Shown in pieces: positions 63,473 to 64,000 of a stretch of 64,000 nt of DNA. The stretch comes from an uncultured Bacteroidia bacterium. GTDB lineage: Bacteria; Bacteroidota; Bacteroidia; NS11-12g; UBA9320. Position 1 is the first letter of the stretch; the number at the start of each line of letters is the position of its first letter. The translations under genes were made by a program, and so were the position numbers. Under the pieces are notes generated by a model that was not told the origin of the DNA, made no database searches, and was given only the letters and a program-made list of their open reading frames with translations. The DNA is taken from contig CAJQIC010000015.1 in NCBI GenBank assembly GCA_905478335.1, forward strand, positions 32,777-96,776, given 5' to 3'.

Positions 63473-63907
63473 ATGATGAAAAATTTAAACCTTGCCTTGG
63501 CATGCATCTGCCTACTTGTATCCCATTCTGTATTTAGTCAAAATTGCGGTTATGTTGACGACTTTAGGAAAACCGTCGTTGATAATGGAGACAGTACCTC
63601 TACCTACAATTTCGAAATAGACGTTGAAACCACCTCTGGCGGAGACAAAAGTGTGTTAATGCGCATTGATTGTAATAGTTATTTATTTGAAAGTAACGAA
63701 TGCCTTAAAACTGGCACCTCAACCATTACCTATTATTATGGTCCTTATACCTTGCACCATAACACGTGCAATATCTCACCTTCCATAATTTGGACTGGCC
63801 ATACCAATGACAAATGTGGCGGTTCAACATGCATTGGTGAAACAATTACTTTACCTGTAACTATGCTTGACTTTGTAAGTCTTCAAACTAATGTTTACCA
63901 GAGATAG
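63473..63907 (+). CDS. Secreted hypothetical protein, possibly truncated T9SS-type protein
   Basis: A 144-residue protein with a signal peptide ending near SVFSQ and four or more Cys residues in the mature part. The last residues read LPVTMLDFVSLQTNVYQR. This resembles the LPVxLxxF linker that in T9SS proteins normally precedes a fibronectin-like module and sorting domain (compare the LPVEFLYITATQD segment in the LamG gene of this window). Here a stop follows directly. It may be a naturally short protein or a truncated one. Confidence 0.55.
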   Translation: MMKNLNLALACICLLVSHSVFSQNCGYVDDFRKTVVDNGDSTSTYNFEIDVETTSGGDKSVLMRIDCNSYLFESNECLKTGTSTITYYYGPYTLHHNTCNISPSIIWTGHTNDKCGGSTCIGETITLPVTMLDFVSLQTNVYQR

Positions 63908-64000
63908 TCAAAATTGAGTCATAAATTTAATCTTTGCAACAGGTGTTGCTTTCTTCTTTTTTTCATTGTTTTTAGTTTAATTAAATGTCTTTGATCTAAT

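Noticed and set aside
1..64000. Search for mobile elements, prophage, tRNA, rRNA or a defence island
   Set aside because: No transposase, integrase, phage structural genes, tRNA-like cloverleaf or clustered defence genes were seen. The HerA-like gene is a housekeeping DUF853 type without a partner nuclease.

Overview
The window is chromosomal DNA from a member of the Bacteroidota, most likely a marine Flavobacteriales-type organism. The evidence is lineage-typical families (DUF4197, DUF5723 with thrombospondin-3 repeats, DUF4846, two-component-regulator-propeller histidine kinases, LytTR regulators), type IX secretion (T9SS) C-terminal sorting domains, few Shine-Dalgarno sequences, and repeated TAnnTTTG -7 promoter boxes. 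Base composition is AT-rich and even. I see no tRNA, rRNA, CRISPR array, insertion sequence, integrase or prophage. It reads as core genome with a few lineage-specific islands.

Layout. 1-3.2 kb: edge of a DUF4197 lipoprotein gene, then a large GH3 glycosidase/serine-hydrolase fusion. 3.4-9.3 kb: small genes (DUF4846, ArsC-like, lipocalin-like lipoprotein, an outer-membrane barrel, DUF3108, DUF1801, AHSA1). 9.3-16.5 kb, minus strand: lpxH, a T9SS-exported PNGase F-like protein with an inserted LamG-type domain, a membrane-anchored helix-hairpin-helix protein, an OmpA-family protein and a WYL regulator. The WYL gene is divergent from a small unknown gene and a HIRAN gene. 17.4-21.1 kb: LytTR response regulator and propeller histidine kinase. 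21.1-21.5 kb: a 0.4-kb gene-free gap holding a strong imperfect hairpin. 21.5-30.6 kb, minus strand: alkane-monooxygenase-like enzyme, a fumarylacetoacetase-fold enzyme, a full tripartite RND efflux operon, and a 4-oxalocrotonate decarboxylase/4-hydroxy-2-oxovalerate aldolase pair. 30.7-36.9 kb: DUF456, SRPBCC, the DUF5723/TSP3/SPOR protein, an SRPBCC-GyrI fusion and two secreted unknowns. 36.9-38.8 kb: comEC, broken by a homopolymer frameshift and by an in-frame TAA. 38.9-44.7 kb: a Pro/Glu-rich protein, tdk, a HerA/DUF853 ATPase, DUF4349, a cytoplasmic NMT1/THI5-like binding protein and a BI-1 protein. 44.7-50.1 kb: an orphan propeller histidine kinase divergent from pbpC. 50.2-56.8 kb: PA0069-type radical SAM protein, ftsH, then kbl-menA-menC. 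56.8-64 kb: a T9SS LamG protein, a DMT transporter, the yicC-gmk-nadD operon, a lipoprotein, a small K+ channel, a methyltransferase and a last secreted ORF preceded by a near-perfect 26-bp palindrome.

How the genes work together. Clear functional units are the RND pump (adaptor, permease, TolC), the menaquinone genes menA-menC behind kbl, yicC-gmk-nadD with overlapping junctions, the histidine kinase/LytTR pair, and envelope functions (lpxH, pbpC, ftsH, GH3 fusion, OmpA). Two points stand out. Seven genes have a TAnnTTTG box ending only 4-6 nt before the preferred ATG, which suggests leaderless or ultrashort-leader mRNAs. And comEC carries two apparent lesions while the rest of its frame stays open. 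The WYL/HIRAN island with a candidate operator is the best candidate here for a little-described system, but its function cannot be read from sequence.
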